The notes: generated from the sequence alone by a model not told the origin. A stretch of DNA of 64,000 nt from an uncultured Acetatifactor sp. (GCA_910586215.1 CAJUGH010000015.1:32291-96290); one strand, 5' to 3'; shown: positions 16,404 through 25,572, counted from the first letter of the stretch. Program-made: numbers and translations.

Positions 16404-17582
16404 ATGACAAAAATAGATGTGGTTTCGGGATTTCTGGGAGCAGGGAAGACCACTCTCATCAAGAAATTGTTGAGTGAAGCCCTGGATGGCAGTAAGACGG
16501 TGCTGATCGAGAACGAGTTCGGGGAGATCGGCATTGATGGTGGTTTCCTGAAGGAGTCCGGGATTGAGATCAAGGAGATGAATTCCGGCTGTATCTGCTG
16601 TTCCCTGGTGGGGGATTTCGGTACTTCCTTGAAGGAAGTGATTGAGACCTATGCACCGGAGCGCATTCTGATCGAGCCTTCCGGGGTAGGGAAGCTCTCT
16701 GATGTGTTGAAGGCAGTAGAGAATGTGGCGGCAGACCTGGATGTACAGGTGAACAGTGCCGTGGCTGTGGTGGATGCCTCCAAGGCAAAAATGTATATCA
16801 AGAATTTCGGGGAATTTTTCATCAATCAGATTGCATATGCAGGCACCATCATCCTCAGCAGGACAGACAAGGTAAATGCCGCGAAGGTGGAGGAATGTGT
16901 GAAGCTGATCCGGGAGCATAACGGGAAGGCCACGATCATCACCACGCCCCTGGACCAGCTGGAAGGGAAGGCTGTCCTGGAGACCATAGAGGGCGCGGAC
17001 ACCCTGGATGAGATGATGCAGGAGATGCTGGCCCATGTGCAGGAGGAGCACCATCACCATCACGACCATGAGGAGGGAGAATGCTGCCACCATCACCATG
17101 AGGAAGAGGAAGGCCATGGGCATCACCACGACCATGAGGAGGGGGAATGCTGCCACCATCACCATGAGGAAGAGGAAGGCCATGGGCATCACCACGACCA
17201 TGAGGAGGGGGAATGCTGCCACCATCATCACGAGGAAGAAGGGCATCACCATGACCATGAGGGAGAGTGTGGCTGCGGCCATCATCATGACCATCACGGC
17301 CACCATCATGCGGATGAAGTCTTCACCAGCTGGGGGAAGGAGACGCCTGCCGTGTATACAATGGAGAAGATAGAGGGCATCCTAACAGCATTGGACAGCG
17401 GGGAATATGGTGCCATTCTAAGGGCCAAAGGTATGGTGGCCGGTGAGGACGGCACCTGGATTTACTATGATTATGTGCCAGAGGAGCACGATGTCCGCAG
17501 TGGCAGGCCGGAAGTAACTGGTAAGATCTGTGTCATTGGTGCGCAGCTGAAAGAGGATAAGCTGGAAGAGTTGTTTGGATAA
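16404..17582 (+). CDS. CobW/COG0523-family GTPase with a long histidine-rich insert
   Basis: This 392-residue P-loop GTPase has Walker A SGFLGAGKTT, the family metal site GCICC (in MNSGCICCSL), ILIEPSGVG and the base-recognition motif RTDKVN. Between residues 215 and 305 lies a His/Glu/Cys-rich region with runs such as HHHHHDHEEGECCHHHH, and then a C-terminal CobW_C domain. COG0523 proteins deliver or store metal (zinc, cobalt, nickel or iron); the insert should bind many metal ions, but the particular metal is not decided by sequence. It is followed 156 bases later by a second COG0523-type GTPase. The ATG has GGAGG seven bases upstream. Confidence 0.92.
   Translation: MTKIDVVSGFLGAGKTTLIKKLLSEALDGSKTVLIENEFGEIGIDGGFLKESGIEIKEMNSGCICCSLVGDFGTSLKEVIETYAPERILIEPSGVGKLSDVLKAVENVAADLDVQVNSAVAVVDASKAKMYIKNFGEFFINQIAYAGTIILSRTDKVNAAKVEECVKLIREHNGKATIITTPLDQLEGKAVLETIEGADTLDEMMQEMLAHVQEEHHHHHDHEEGECCHHHHEEEEGHGHHHDHEEGECCHHHHEEEEGHGHHHDHEEGECCHHHHEEEGHHHDHEGECGCGHHHDHHGHHHADEVFTSWGKETPAVYTMEKIEGILTALDSGEYGAILRAKGMVAGEDGTWIYYDYVPEEHDVRSGRPEVTGKICVIGAQLKEDKLEELFG
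17082..17279 (+). repeat. 66-bp tandem repeat coding for the histidine-rich insert
   Basis: A 66-base unit coding for CCHHHHEEEEGHGHHHDHEE plus two residues starts at 17082, 17148 and 17214; the first two are almost identical and the third is degenerate. The near-identity points to recent expansion by slippage or unequal exchange, and copy number may vary between strains. Confidence 0.85.
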
Positions 17583-17738
17583 GGGTGTCAGGCTTATTAG
17601 GGAGATCCAGGGGAACCGACAGGTGCTGGCTTAGGAGAATCCGAAGTAACAGTTCAGTGCCTGTCTGAACTGTTGCAATCCTAACGGTTCAGGCTTGGAA
17701 ACGGTCAGGGGAAGGATTGACAGAAAGAGGGTATGAGA

Positions 17739-18671
17739 ATGAAACCAGTCTATATGATCAATGGTTTTTTAGAGAGTGGTAAAACGGAGTTTATCTGTTT
17801 TACCCTGGCACAGCCTTATTTTCAAGTCAGAGGGAAGACACTTCTGCTTCTGTGCGAAGAAGGAGAGATCGAATACGAGGAAGAGTTGTTGAAGAAGAGC
17901 CGCACGGTGGTGGAGATCATTGAGAACGAAGAAGATTTCAACCCCAACCATCTGACAGAACTGGAGAAGAAGCACAAGCCAGAGCGGATCATTGTGGAAT
18001 TTAATGGCATGTGGAACTACAAGAATGTGAAGCTGCCCTGGTACTGGAAAATAGAACAACAGATCACCACCATTGACGGTTCCACCTTCCCCATGTATTA
18101 CACCAATATGCGCTCCCTGCTTGCAGAGATGATCCGCAAATCGGAAATGATCATATTCAACCGATGTGATGATGTGAAGGAGGATCTGAATGCCTATAAG
18201 CGCAATATCAAGGCGGTAAATCCCTCGGCAGATGTGATCTTCGAGGATGCAAATGGTGAGATCAATGAGATCTTCGAGGAGGATCTGCCCTATGACTTAA
18301 ATCAGGAGGTGATATCCCTGGACAACCAGGGATATGGGATCTGGTACCTGGACTCCATGGATCACCTGGAGCGCTATGTGGGGAAGAAGATACAGTTTAC
18401 AGCCATGGTGCTGAAGCCGGATCGGTTCCCGGAAGGGTATTTTGTGCCCGGACGCATGGCCATGACCTGCTGTGCCGATGATATGGCATTTCTGGGGTAT
18501 GCCTGTGAATATGCAGGGGCGGGGAACCTGCAGGACAGGGACTGGGTACAGGTGACAGCTACGGTGGCTAAGGAGTATTGGAAGGATTACAACGGGGAAG
18601 GCCCTATCCTGCATGCAGAACGTGTGGAGAAGACCAAGGCCCCCAAAGAGGAGATTATCAGTTTCACCTAG
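17739..18671 (+). CDS. COG0523-like GTPase fused to a TIGR03943/DUF1980-type domain
   Basis: The 310-residue protein begins MKPVYMINGFLESGKTEF, a CobW-type P-loop. It has IIVEFNGMW in place of the usual metal-site region, so the CxCC motif is missing. The C-terminal 100 residues (RYVGKKIQFTAMVLKPDRFP ... RMAMTCCADDMAFLG) look like the C-terminal domain of TIGR03943/DUF1980 proteins, which usually sit beside DUF318/UPF0718 permeases and COG0523 GTPases. Here the two appear in one polypeptide and no permease gene is nearby. AAAGAGG lies eight bases before ATG 17739, so this start is preferred to 17733. A role in metal or anion handling is inferred. Confidence 0.78.
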   Translation: MKPVYMINGFLESGKTEFICFTLAQPYFQVRGKTLLLLCEEGEIEYEEELLKKSRTVVEIIENEEDFNPNHLTELEKKHKPERIIVEFNGMWNYKNVKLPWYWKIEQQITTIDGSTFPMYYTNMRSLLAEMIRKSEMIIFNRCDDVKEDLNAYKRNIKAVNPSADVIFEDANGEINEIFEEDLPYDLNQEVISLDNQGYGIWYLDSMDHLERYVGKKIQFTAMVLKPDRFPEGYFVPGRMAMTCCADDMAFLGYACEYAGAGNLQDRDWVQVTATVAKEYWKDYNGEGPILHAERVEKTKAPKEEIISFT

Positions 18672-18736
18672 AGACAGCCAGGGAAGACAGTCTGGGGAGA
18701 AATGGATATGAAAGCCACCAGGGTGGGAAATGAGAT

Positions 18737-19507
18737 ATGGCACTGGAAAATGAAAAAGATATCATACAACTGAAGAACAGGCTGCAGGACCTGGCAGAAC
18801 GTGCTTACGCCCAGAACCTTTTTACCTTCACAGGTTTCCTGGGACTGGGGGAACAGGATGTATTCTGGCAGCAGGAGAGCCGGCTGCGACATGTGGGCTA
18901 TACCCTGGATGGGGGTTGTGAGTCTGCGGAGCGGGTGGTGATTCGCTTTGGTGATGGGGAGGCATTGGGCTATGAGGTGCCATTTCCCATTGTCTGTGTA
19001 CATGTCATACCTCTTTCCGTGAAGTTTGCGGAGCCGCTTTCCCACCGGGATTTTCTGGGGGCACTGATGAACCTGGGAGTGGACAGGAGTACCCTGGGGG
19101 ATATCAAAGTGGGGGAGAAGGAAGCCTACCTGTTCTGCCTGGACTCCATTGCAGGTTTTCTCTGTGAGAACTTGACCAAGGTGCGGCATACCCATGTAAA
19201 ATGTGAAGTGGCGGATACCTGCCAGGTAATGGTGCAGGAAGAACCTGAGATGGTGACGGTCCAGGTGCAGTCCCTGCGGGTGGATGCGGTCCTGGCCAAG
19301 GTCTGCGGTCTGTCCCGGGAGAAGAGCCTGGACTTGTTCCAGGCCGGGAAGGTGTTCGTGGGCGGCAGGCTCTGTGAGAACAATTCCCGTCTGCTGAAGC
19401 CCGGAGAGACTGTGAATGCCAGGGGATACGGGAAGTTTACCCTGCAGGAGGATGTTCGGGAGACGAAAAAGGGGAAGCTTTCCGTGGAAGCGGCAGTGTA
19501 CCGGTAA
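18737..19507 (+). CDS. S4-domain RNA-binding protein (YlmH-like)
   Basis: The 256-residue protein matches the YlmH family: an N-terminal domain with YAQNLFTFTGFLGLGEQDVF, a central part with HRDFLGALMNLGVDRSTLGDI (a family hallmark), and a C-terminal S4 domain (SLRVDAVLAKVCGLSREKSL ... VGGRLCENNSRLLKPGETV). YlmH-type proteins bind RNA and have been linked to ribosome rescue or quality control and to cell-division gene clusters. The usual cell-division neighbours are not here. No strong RBS is seen before the ATG. The downstream gene is on the same strand after 100 bases. Confidence 0.88.
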   Translation: MALENEKDIIQLKNRLQDLAERAYAQNLFTFTGFLGLGEQDVFWQQESRLRHVGYTLDGGCESAERVVIRFGDGEALGYEVPFPIVCVHVIPLSVKFAEPLSHRDFLGALMNLGVDRSTLGDIKVGEKEAYLFCLDSIAGFLCENLTKVRHTHVKCEVADTCQVMVQEEPEMVTVQVQSLRVDAVLAKVCGLSREKSLDLFQAGKVFVGGRLCENNSRLLKPGETVNARGYGKFTLQEDVRETKKGKLSVEAAVYR

Positions 19508-19607
19508 AGTACGTTTAAAAACTGTAAATCTGGCGCCGGATGGACGACAGGCTGGAGGAAGCCCCTTGGCAGAACAGACAAGGGACAGACAGTGGAGGTA
19601 ACGGTAC

Positions 19608-20522
19608 ATGTATCACTACACAATGGTTCAATGGTTCTTTTTATTCTATTTCTATTGTTTCTTCGGATGGTGTTTTGAGTCTGCCTATGTATCAATAAAG
19701 TCCCGGAAACTGACCAACAGGGGATTTATGCGGGGACCTTTCCTGCCACTCTATGGCAGCGGGGCGATCATGATGCTGGTGGTATCCATGCCTTTCCAGG
19801 ACAATATATTTCTGGTGTATGTGGCAGGCTGTATAGGAGCTACTGTGCTGGAATACGTGACAGGTGTTACCATGGAGGCATTGTTCAAGGTGCGCTATTG
19901 GGATTATTCCCAGAACAAATTCAATTTCCAGGGGCATATCTGTCTGGGGACTTCCCTGGCCTGGGGCGGGCTGACCATCTTGATGACGGAAGTGATCCAT
20001 GTGCCGGTGGAAGCACTGATGCTGTCCATTCCGGGGAGAGTATTGCAGGTCATTACCTGGGGACTGTCCGTGGTCATCATTGCGGACTTTTCCATTTCCT
20101 TCAAGACAGCCATTGACCTGCGGGATGTCCTGGACCGGATGGAGAAGACCAGGGAGGAACTGGTACGTATCCAGAAACGTCTGGATGTGATCATTGCATT
20201 GACCGGGGAGAGCCTGAGCGACTACAGGGATGCCGCCCAGGAAGGGATAGAAGGACTGGTGAATGGAATCGAGCACAAGCTGGAGGGAGTGAAGACTGCC
20301 ATCCAGATCAAGCCAGGGGAGTATCTGGGAGAGATCAAGGAGGAACTTCTGGAACTGCGGACGAAATTTGCCGTGAATATGGAACTGCGCAAAGGTTTAA
20401 GTGCCTTGAAGGACTTCTTCCAGAAGGACATGATCCGCTCCAATCCTGGTATGACATCCATGAAATACAAGGAAGAACTGGAAGAACTGAAGGAGAAGTC
20501 CTCCGGGAAGAAAGAAAAATAG
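19608..20522 (+). CDS. CmpB-like membrane protein (putative ABC transporter permease, PF06541 type)
   Basis: The 304-residue protein opens with a hydrophobic block MVQWFFLFYFYCFFGWCFES, the FxGWxxES signature of the CmpB/COG4905 family, followed by NRGFMRGPFLPLYGSGA and several more membrane helices up to about residue 165. The C-terminal 140 residues are soluble and predicted helical (RMEKTREELVRIQKRLD, KYKEELEELKEK), probably coiled coil. The family is annotated as ABC transporter permease, but function is not established. The ATG at 19608 lies in a GGAGGTAACGGTAC context that provides a good RBS. Confidence 0.83.
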   Translation: MYHYTMVQWFFLFYFYCFFGWCFESAYVSIKSRKLTNRGFMRGPFLPLYGSGAIMMLVVSMPFQDNIFLVYVAGCIGATVLEYVTGVTMEALFKVRYWDYSQNKFNFQGHICLGTSLAWGGLTILMTEVIHVPVEALMLSIPGRVLQVITWGLSVVIIADFSISFKTAIDLRDVLDRMEKTREELVRIQKRLDVIIALTGESLSDYRDAAQEGIEGLVNGIEHKLEGVKTAIQIKPGEYLGEIKEELLELRTKFAVNMELRKGLSALKDFFQKDMIRSNPGMTSMKYKEELEELKEKSSGKKEK

Positions 20523-20623
20523 ATATTCTAATCCGCATTTCCTCGTGCTGGGCGGGATAACGTTTCAGGAAACAGGCTCTTCGGATTTCCATCCTGCAAG
20601 AGAATGTAGATGAAAGGAAGTGA

Positions 20624-21772
20624 ATAGTCGAGACAAAGTGGAGCGTTCCCAATGATAGCCCGGACACTGACCTGTCCTGCTTCCAGAATGACTTTTACAG
20701 CAAAACAAATTCACAGTTATATTCCGGAACCCATTTTGACACGGCGGAGGGAAAGCCCTGTTACCTGTTCCTGCTGTCCACCCTGCAGCCTGTCAATGAA
20801 GCCAAAGAAGCGGTCATCGTTCTTCTGCCGTTTACCCTGCTGCTGTCCCTGCTGCTGGCGGTGGTCTTTGCCCTGCTGTATTCCAGGAAAATAGCAAAGC
20901 CCTTATCCGAGATCTCTGCGATGACGGCCCGGATGAAGGAACTTGACCCATCAGCGGCATGCCATGTGGAGACCCGGGACGAGATCGGGATGCTTTCGGA
21001 AAATGTCAACGCCCTTTATCAAAGCTTGCTCACCACCATAGACGACCTGCAGAAAGAAAATGCCCGCGTCAGCCAGGCGGAGGCGGCAAAGGTGGACTTT
21101 CTGCGGGCAGCCTCCCATGAACTGAAGACGCCCGTCACAGCGATGCAGGGCATGCTGGACAACATGATCATGGGTGTTGGCCGGTACCGGGACTGGGAAA
21201 CCTATCTGCCGGAATGCCGGGACATAGCACGAAAGTTCGGCGTGATGATACAGGAGATACTGGGCGCCTCCAGGCTGAGCTTTTCTTTTGGGCAGGAAGC
21301 GTTGGAACAAGTGGACATGGGGGCTTTCATGGAAAAAGTGCTGTCCCCTCATATCCTGATTGCCAGATCAAAGGGCGTTCAGGTGGACACGGATTTTTCC
21401 GCTGATTTTTCAGTTGCCTTCCCCGTGAATGCCATGGAAAAGGCCCTGTCCAATGTGCTTTCAAACGCCGTCAAGTATACGAAACTTCCCGGAAAAGTGC
21501 GTGTCTGTTTCCGGGACAGGACTGTAATCGTCGAAAATGAATGCGAGCCCGTTCCGGCTGACGTGCTGACACATATTTTTGAGCCGTTCTACAGGCCCGA
21601 CTTTTCCCGCAGCCGCAGCCACAGCAGCGAAAATCCGGACGGCGGGAACGGCCTGGGACTGTATATCGCTGCAAAAATCCTGGGCAGTCTCTCCTGTGGG
21701 TTTTCTTTTGAGCCCTTTGCGGATTCAGAGGGGGAAGGGCGCAGCGGTATGCGTTTCACGATTTTCTTTTAG
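20624..21772 (+). pseudogene. VanS-like sensor histidine kinase, 5'-truncated
   Basis: The open frame from 20624 encodes part of an extracytoplasmic region (ETKWSVPNDSPDTDL), one membrane helix (LLPFTLLLSLLLAVVFALLY), a HAMP linker, the HisKA box AASHELKTPVTAMQGML and a complete HATPase (LSNVLSNAVKY, GGNGLGLYIAAKIL). The first membrane helix, start codon and RBS are missing. No adjacent response regulator partner is seen upstream, so the gene has lost its 5' end and its partner. The internal GTG at 20861 would give only a soluble fragment starting inside the membrane helix. A terminator follows. This lineage of kinases usually senses antimicrobial or cell-wall stress. Confidence 0.75.
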
Positions 21773-21788
21773 CGACGATGTGACAGGT

Positions 21789-21817
21789 TCCCTGCTTTTG
21801 AAGCGGGGAGCTTTTTT
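21789..21817 (+). terminator. Intrinsic terminator after the truncated kinase
   Basis: Stem TCCCTGC / GCGGGGA (one G-T pair), loop TTTTGAA, then GC and six T residues. Confidence 0.85.
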
Positions 21818-21914
21818 GGTGCGCAGATTCGTGATGGGGAGTCTGTCGCCCAAGCGGCATGGGCTCCGCGGCGGGCAGTGGGGGAGGGCGGCATTCCACT
21901 CTGCTGCCGGATTT

Positions 21915-21954
21915 TGAAACATTGGTGAAACATAGGCTCCATATGGGTGAAACA
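21915..21954 (+). promoter_or_regulatory. Three phased direct repeats TGAAACA, probable response-regulator operator
   Basis: TGAAACA occurs at 21915, 21926 and 21948, spaced 11 and 22 bases, that is one and two helical turns. Such phased direct repeats are typical binding sites of OmpR-type response regulators. They lie after the relic kinase gene and just before the remnant permease start at 22009, so they probably controlled the lost transporter genes. The remaining sequence between 21773 and 22279 holds no intact gene. Confidence 0.55.
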
Positions 21955-22008
21955 CAGAGATGCTATTTTTAGAAACGTCATAAGACCAGGAAAGGAGTTG
22001 AATGTATA

Positions 22009-22080
22009 ATGCAAATAGGACAGCGGGCATATCTCTATGTCCGGCGTATCACACAAAAAAATAGGAACAAAAGGAAATAA
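22009..22080 (+). pseudogene. Possible N-terminal remnant of an FtsX-type ABC permease
   Basis: An ATG 11 bases after AAAGGAG opens a 23-codon frame starting MQIGQRAYLYVRR and soon stopping. This start resembles the first residues of BceB/FtsX-like permeases that accompany such kinases (xRAxLYVxRK), and then the match is lost. The reading is tentative because the fragment is very short; a chance small ORF is possible. Confidence 0.3.
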
Positions 22081-22279
22081 AATAGAAGCTGCAATCTACC
22101 AACTGGGAGGCAGACAACCCAGATAGTTTCATATAGGATCTAAAAATACAAGCCTTTCTGTACATCCTGGTATGTGTTAAAATGGGTAAAGCGGGAGAGA
22201 CCTTAAACAGTTCTTAATGAATTCCCCCATTTTATGTTAAAAAAATATCTGCTACAATTTTATCTGTGAGGAGGCAGCC

Positions 22280-23032
22280 ATGTACAACATATTAATCTGT
22301 GATGACGAGAGGGATATTGTGAATGCCTTGAAGATCTATCTGAGTGACGCAAACTATACCTTGTTCGAGGCATTTGACGGCAGCCAGGCGCTTGAAGTAA
22401 TCTCCAGGGAGGAGATCCACCTGGTATTGATGGATATTATGATGCCTGAAATGGATGGTATAGAAGCCATGGTGAAGATCCGTGAGAAGAGCAATGTGCC
22501 CATTATCCTGCTCACGGCAAAGTCTGAGGATTCAGACAAGATACTGGGGCTTACGGTGGGGGCAGATGATTACATCACGAAGCCATTTAATCCGGTGGAA
22601 GTATCGGCCAGGGTGAAGTCACAATTGCGGCGTTACATGCTGCTGGGCGCAGGGAATATCAAGTCAGAGGTCCTAAAATGTGGTGGCATTGAACTGGACG
22701 ATTCTGCCAAGCAGGTATTGTCAGACGGGGAGGAAGTGTCCCTGACACCCACAGAATATGAGATTTTAAGGCTATTAATGCAGCATCAGGGTAAAGTGTT
22801 CTCACCCAGGGAGATATACCAGAAGATATGGAATGACCTGCCCTATGGCAGTGAAAACACTGTGGCAGTACACATCCGGCATCTTCGGGAGAAACTGGAG
22901 ATCAACCCGGCAGAACCAAGATATCTGAAAGTGGTGTGGGGACAGGGCTACAAATGTGAAAAACAGGAGGGATTTTCCAGGCCGGAAAGAGGGTGTGTGG
23001 ACACCCCTCTTTGTACCCGGCCTAAGAGATAG
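22280..23032 (+). CDS. OmpR/PhoB-family response regulator
   Basis: The 250-residue protein has a receiver domain (LICDDERD; phosphoacceptor in LVLMDIMMPEMDG; LTAKSEDSDK; KPFNPVE) and a C-terminal winged helix (LTPTEYEILRLLMQHQGKVF ... VAVHIRHLREKLEINPAEP ... VVWGQGYKCE). It is followed by about 20 extra C-terminal residues without domain character. A GAGGAGG RBS lies just upstream of the ATG. The partner kinase begins 75 bases downstream. The upstream sequence holds a possible -10 TACAAT at about 22252. The regulated genes cannot be read from the sequence. Confidence 0.92.
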   Translation: MYNILICDDERDIVNALKIYLSDANYTLFEAFDGSQALEVISREEIHLVLMDIMMPEMDGIEAMVKIREKSNVPIILLTAKSEDSDKILGLTVGADDYITKPFNPVEVSARVKSQLRRYMLLGAGNIKSEVLKCGGIELDDSAKQVLSDGEEVSLTPTEYEILRLLMQHQGKVFSPREIYQKIWNDLPYGSENTVAVHIRHLREKLEINPAEPRYLKVVWGQGYKCEKQEGFSRPERGCVDTPLCTRPKR

Positions 23033-23107
23033 GACCGGCGACTGGTGGGAAAGGCATAAGACCGGGCTATATCCTGGATGGAAATGGGCGCAGAAGGGAG
23101 GGCATGG

Positions 23108-25474
23108 ATGAATATGGGGAAGGAATCAGAGAAAGCGCTGAAAGAAGACATAGAAGGTGGCATGGCAAAAGAACTGGGAAGGGAAGAAGAAAAGAGGCTG
23201 GAGCAGGAGATGTCCCAGGACATGGCAAAAGAACTGGGAAGGGAAGAAGAAAAGAGACTGGAGCAGGAGATGCTCCGAGACATGGCGAAAGAACTGGGAA
23301 GGGAAGAAGAAAAGAGACTGGAACAGGAGATGTCCCAGGACATGGCGAAAGAGTTGGGAAGGGAATCCAGAGAAGAACAGAAACGGGAGATGGAGTCAGA
23401 CAGGAAGAAGGGGAAAAGAAGGAAACAAAAGCAGGATCAAAGCACTGGAATGGGGAAACCTGCGCCAGGGAGCAGGAGGAAAAAGCGTCTGACAGGTTCT
23501 ATGATAGCCAAGGTATTCGCCTATTTCCTGCTGGCAGCCGCAAGCTTTGTGACAGCAGGCTCCCTGTTGGGATGCATCCTGGCTGTCAGTGAGGGTTTCT
23601 ATGTGAAAGAGTCTCTGGAGGAAGTGTTCTTAAGTGAGGCATCCGGACAGATCGTTGATATCGGATATACAATACGGGATTATCTCATAGAGGGACGGGA
23701 AGAGTATGCCGCTGACTACTGTGACTGGTTCGGAGTGGATGTGGATGTGTTTCAGGCCAGTGACATGCCGGGGAAGAAGGATTATGAGGCCATCCGTTCC
23801 AAATCCAGGGAACAGATTGACAAATCGGATTTCCGGGTCTGGGGAACCTATGACGGCAGTTATGATGTGGGCATGATCCGGGATCTGGAGATCAGCTTTG
23901 GCAGGGACAGGGAATATGTAATTGTGGCGGGCAGGAAGTGGATGACGGACCTGGACTACATTTTCAGGGTATATATGGATCCGAAAATGCCAAAAGACAG
24001 CAAGCTCGGCCAGACCTATGAATGGGTGTCGTTCCTGTACACATACCGGTATACGGTGATCTGGATGGCCCTGGCAGGGGGGATGGTCTGTGTGTGTTGT
24101 GTTATTTTCCTGCTGTGTGGGGCAGGACACCGCAACGACCAGGAAGGGCTGGTACCAGGGGTACTCACCAGCCTGCATCTGGAAATTCTGACAGCTATCT
24201 TCGGCATGACAGCCATTGGGATGGTATATGTGATAGTCAGCGTGATCCAGAGACTGGATTATACTTTTATCATCTGGGGGCTGTTCAGTGGAGGGGCGGC
24301 GATTATCGTCCTGTGGCTGACAATCTATCTTTGCGAGTGTGCCCTGCGTATGAAGCTTGGCTGGTGGTGGCAGCACACCCTGGTCTATGTGGTACTGCGG
24401 CTGTGTTACCGTATCCTGCGTATGCTGGCCAGGGGAATCCGGGCACTGCTTCGGGGGATGTTCAGGCTGTTTCGGGGGATTCCCCTGGTGATGATGACCT
24501 TGAATATTTTCATCGCAGTCACCTTCCTGGAGTTTATCGGCTGTATCTTGTTCCTGGACAGGGAAGGAGTGGTGCTGTGGGCCTTGGAAAAGATAGTGTT
24601 GCTGGTGGCGGTCCTATATGTGGCCCAGACCTGCAAGAAGCTCCTGGATGCCAGTGCAGCCCTGGCAGAAGGAGAGCAGGACCATGTGGTGGATACTTCC
24701 AGGATGTTTGGAGACTTCAAACGTCACGGGGAGAACTTGAACAGTATCGGCCAGGGGATATCCAAGGCTGTGGCAGAGCGTATGAAGAGCGAACACATGA
24801 AGACAGAACTGATCACCAATGTGTCCCACGATCTGAAGACACCGCTGACCTCCATCATCAACTATGCGGACTTGATCTGTGAGGAGAAGTGTGAGAACCC
24901 GAAGATCCAGGAGTATGCAGAGGTACTGCTGCGCCAGTCCAGACGGCTGAAGAAGCTTCTGGAGGATCTGCTGGAGGCTTCCAAGGCCACCACAGGCAAC
25001 CTGGAGGTTAAGCTGGTCCCCTGTGAGGTAGGGGTACTGCTGTCCCAGGCAGTTGGGGAGTACCAGCAGCGCATGGAAGAGAAAAACCTGGACCTGGTGG
25101 CCAGGCAGCCGGAAGGGTCTGTACAGATCATGGCAGATGGCAGGCACCTGTGGAGGGTATTCGACAACTTGCTGAATAATATCTGCAAATACGCCCAGGA
25201 GCATTCCAGGGTATATCTCACCGTGGAGCAGAGGGAGGGGCAGGTGTATGTCATCTTCCGGAATATGTCCAAGTATCCGCTGGAAATCTTAGGGGAGGAA
25301 CTGGAGGAACGTTTTGTGAGGGGGGACCGTTCCAGGCATATGGAGGGTAACGGACTGGGATTGTCCATTGCCAGAAGTTTGATTGATTTACAGGACGGAC
25401 AGATGCAGATCGTCACAGACGGGGATCTGTTCAAGGTGATACTGACCTTCCGGGAATGGCATGCTGCTTCCTAA
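23108..25474 (+). CDS. Multi-pass membrane sensor histidine kinase with N-terminal repeats
   Basis: The 788-residue kinase starts with a highly charged cytoplasmic region made of 20-residue repeats (MAKELGREEEKRLEQEMSQD) up to about residue 95, then a basic linker. Next come a first membrane helix near 145, an extracytoplasmic domain to about 310, five or more further membrane helices, and a catalytic core with ITNVSHDLKTPLTSIINYADL and NLLNNICKYAQ ... GNGLGLSIARSL. ATG 23108 has GGGAGGG five bases upstream and is preferred over 23078 and 23084. It pairs with the regulator at 22280. The repeat region is probably a coiled coil of unknown purpose. Confidence 0.9.
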   Translation: MNMGKESEKALKEDIEGGMAKELGREEEKRLEQEMSQDMAKELGREEEKRLEQEMLRDMAKELGREEEKRLEQEMSQDMAKELGRESREEQKREMESDRKKGKRRKQKQDQSTGMGKPAPGSRRKKRLTGSMIAKVFAYFLLAAASFVTAGSLLGCILAVSEGFYVKESLEEVFLSEASGQIVDIGYTIRDYLIEGREEYAADYCDWFGVDVDVFQASDMPGKKDYEAIRSKSREQIDKSDFRVWGTYDGSYDVGMIRDLEISFGRDREYVIVAGRKWMTDLDYIFRVYMDPKMPKDSKLGQTYEWVSFLYTYRYTVIWMALAGGMVCVCCVIFLLCGAGHRNDQEGLVPGVLTSLHLEILTAIFGMTAIGMVYVIVSVIQRLDYTFIIWGLFSGGAAIIVLWLTIYLCECALRMKLGWWWQHTLVYVVLRLCYRILRMLARGIRALLRGMFRLFRGIPLVMMTLNIFIAVTFLEFIGCILFLDREGVVLWALEKIVLLVAVLYVAQTCKKLLDASAALAEGEQDHVVDTSRMFGDFKRHGENLNSIGQGISKAVAERMKSEHMKTELITNVSHDLKTPLTSIINYADLICEEKCENPKIQEYAEVLLRQSRRLKKLLEDLLEASKATTGNLEVKLVPCEVGVLLSQAVGEYQQRMEEKNLDLVARQPEGSVQIMADGRHLWRVFDNLLNNICKYAQEHSRVYLTVEQREGQVYVIFRNMSKYPLEILGEELEERFVRGDRSRHMEGNGLGLSIARSLIDLQDGQMQIVTDGDLFKVILTFREWHAAS
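23161..23400 (+). repeat. 60-bp tandem repeat, four units, inside the kinase gene
   Basis: Units start at 23161, 23221, 23281 and 23341. The first three differ at only a few positions; the fourth diverges after its first 25 bases. In frame they encode the 20-residue charged repeat at the kinase N-terminus, so copy number can change without breaking the frame. Confidence 0.93.
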
Positions 25475-25543
25475 GGAAAAGGAATGGAGTTGGTGTTATT
25501 CAGAAGTAAGTAACAGTTTATAAGCCTGGAGTATGCTTAAGTA

Positions 25544-25572
25544 TGGTAAAAATGGGAAGTATGTGGTATGAT
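25544..25572 (+). promoter_or_regulatory. Candidate promoter of the DUF362 gene
   Basis: Extended -10 TGGTATGAT (TATGAT at 25567-25572) with a poor -35 (TGGTAA). It is 63 bases upstream of the gene. Confidence 0.35.

Noticed and set aside
16158..17309. 383-residue minus-strand ORF rich in Met and Val
   Set aside because: It is the antisense shadow of the histidine-rich repeats (CAT/CAC read as ATG/GTG) and has no RBS or family likeness.
24022..24882. 286-residue plus-strand ORF in another frame
   Set aside because: Out-of-frame shadow inside the multi-pass kinase gene; composition is not protein-like.
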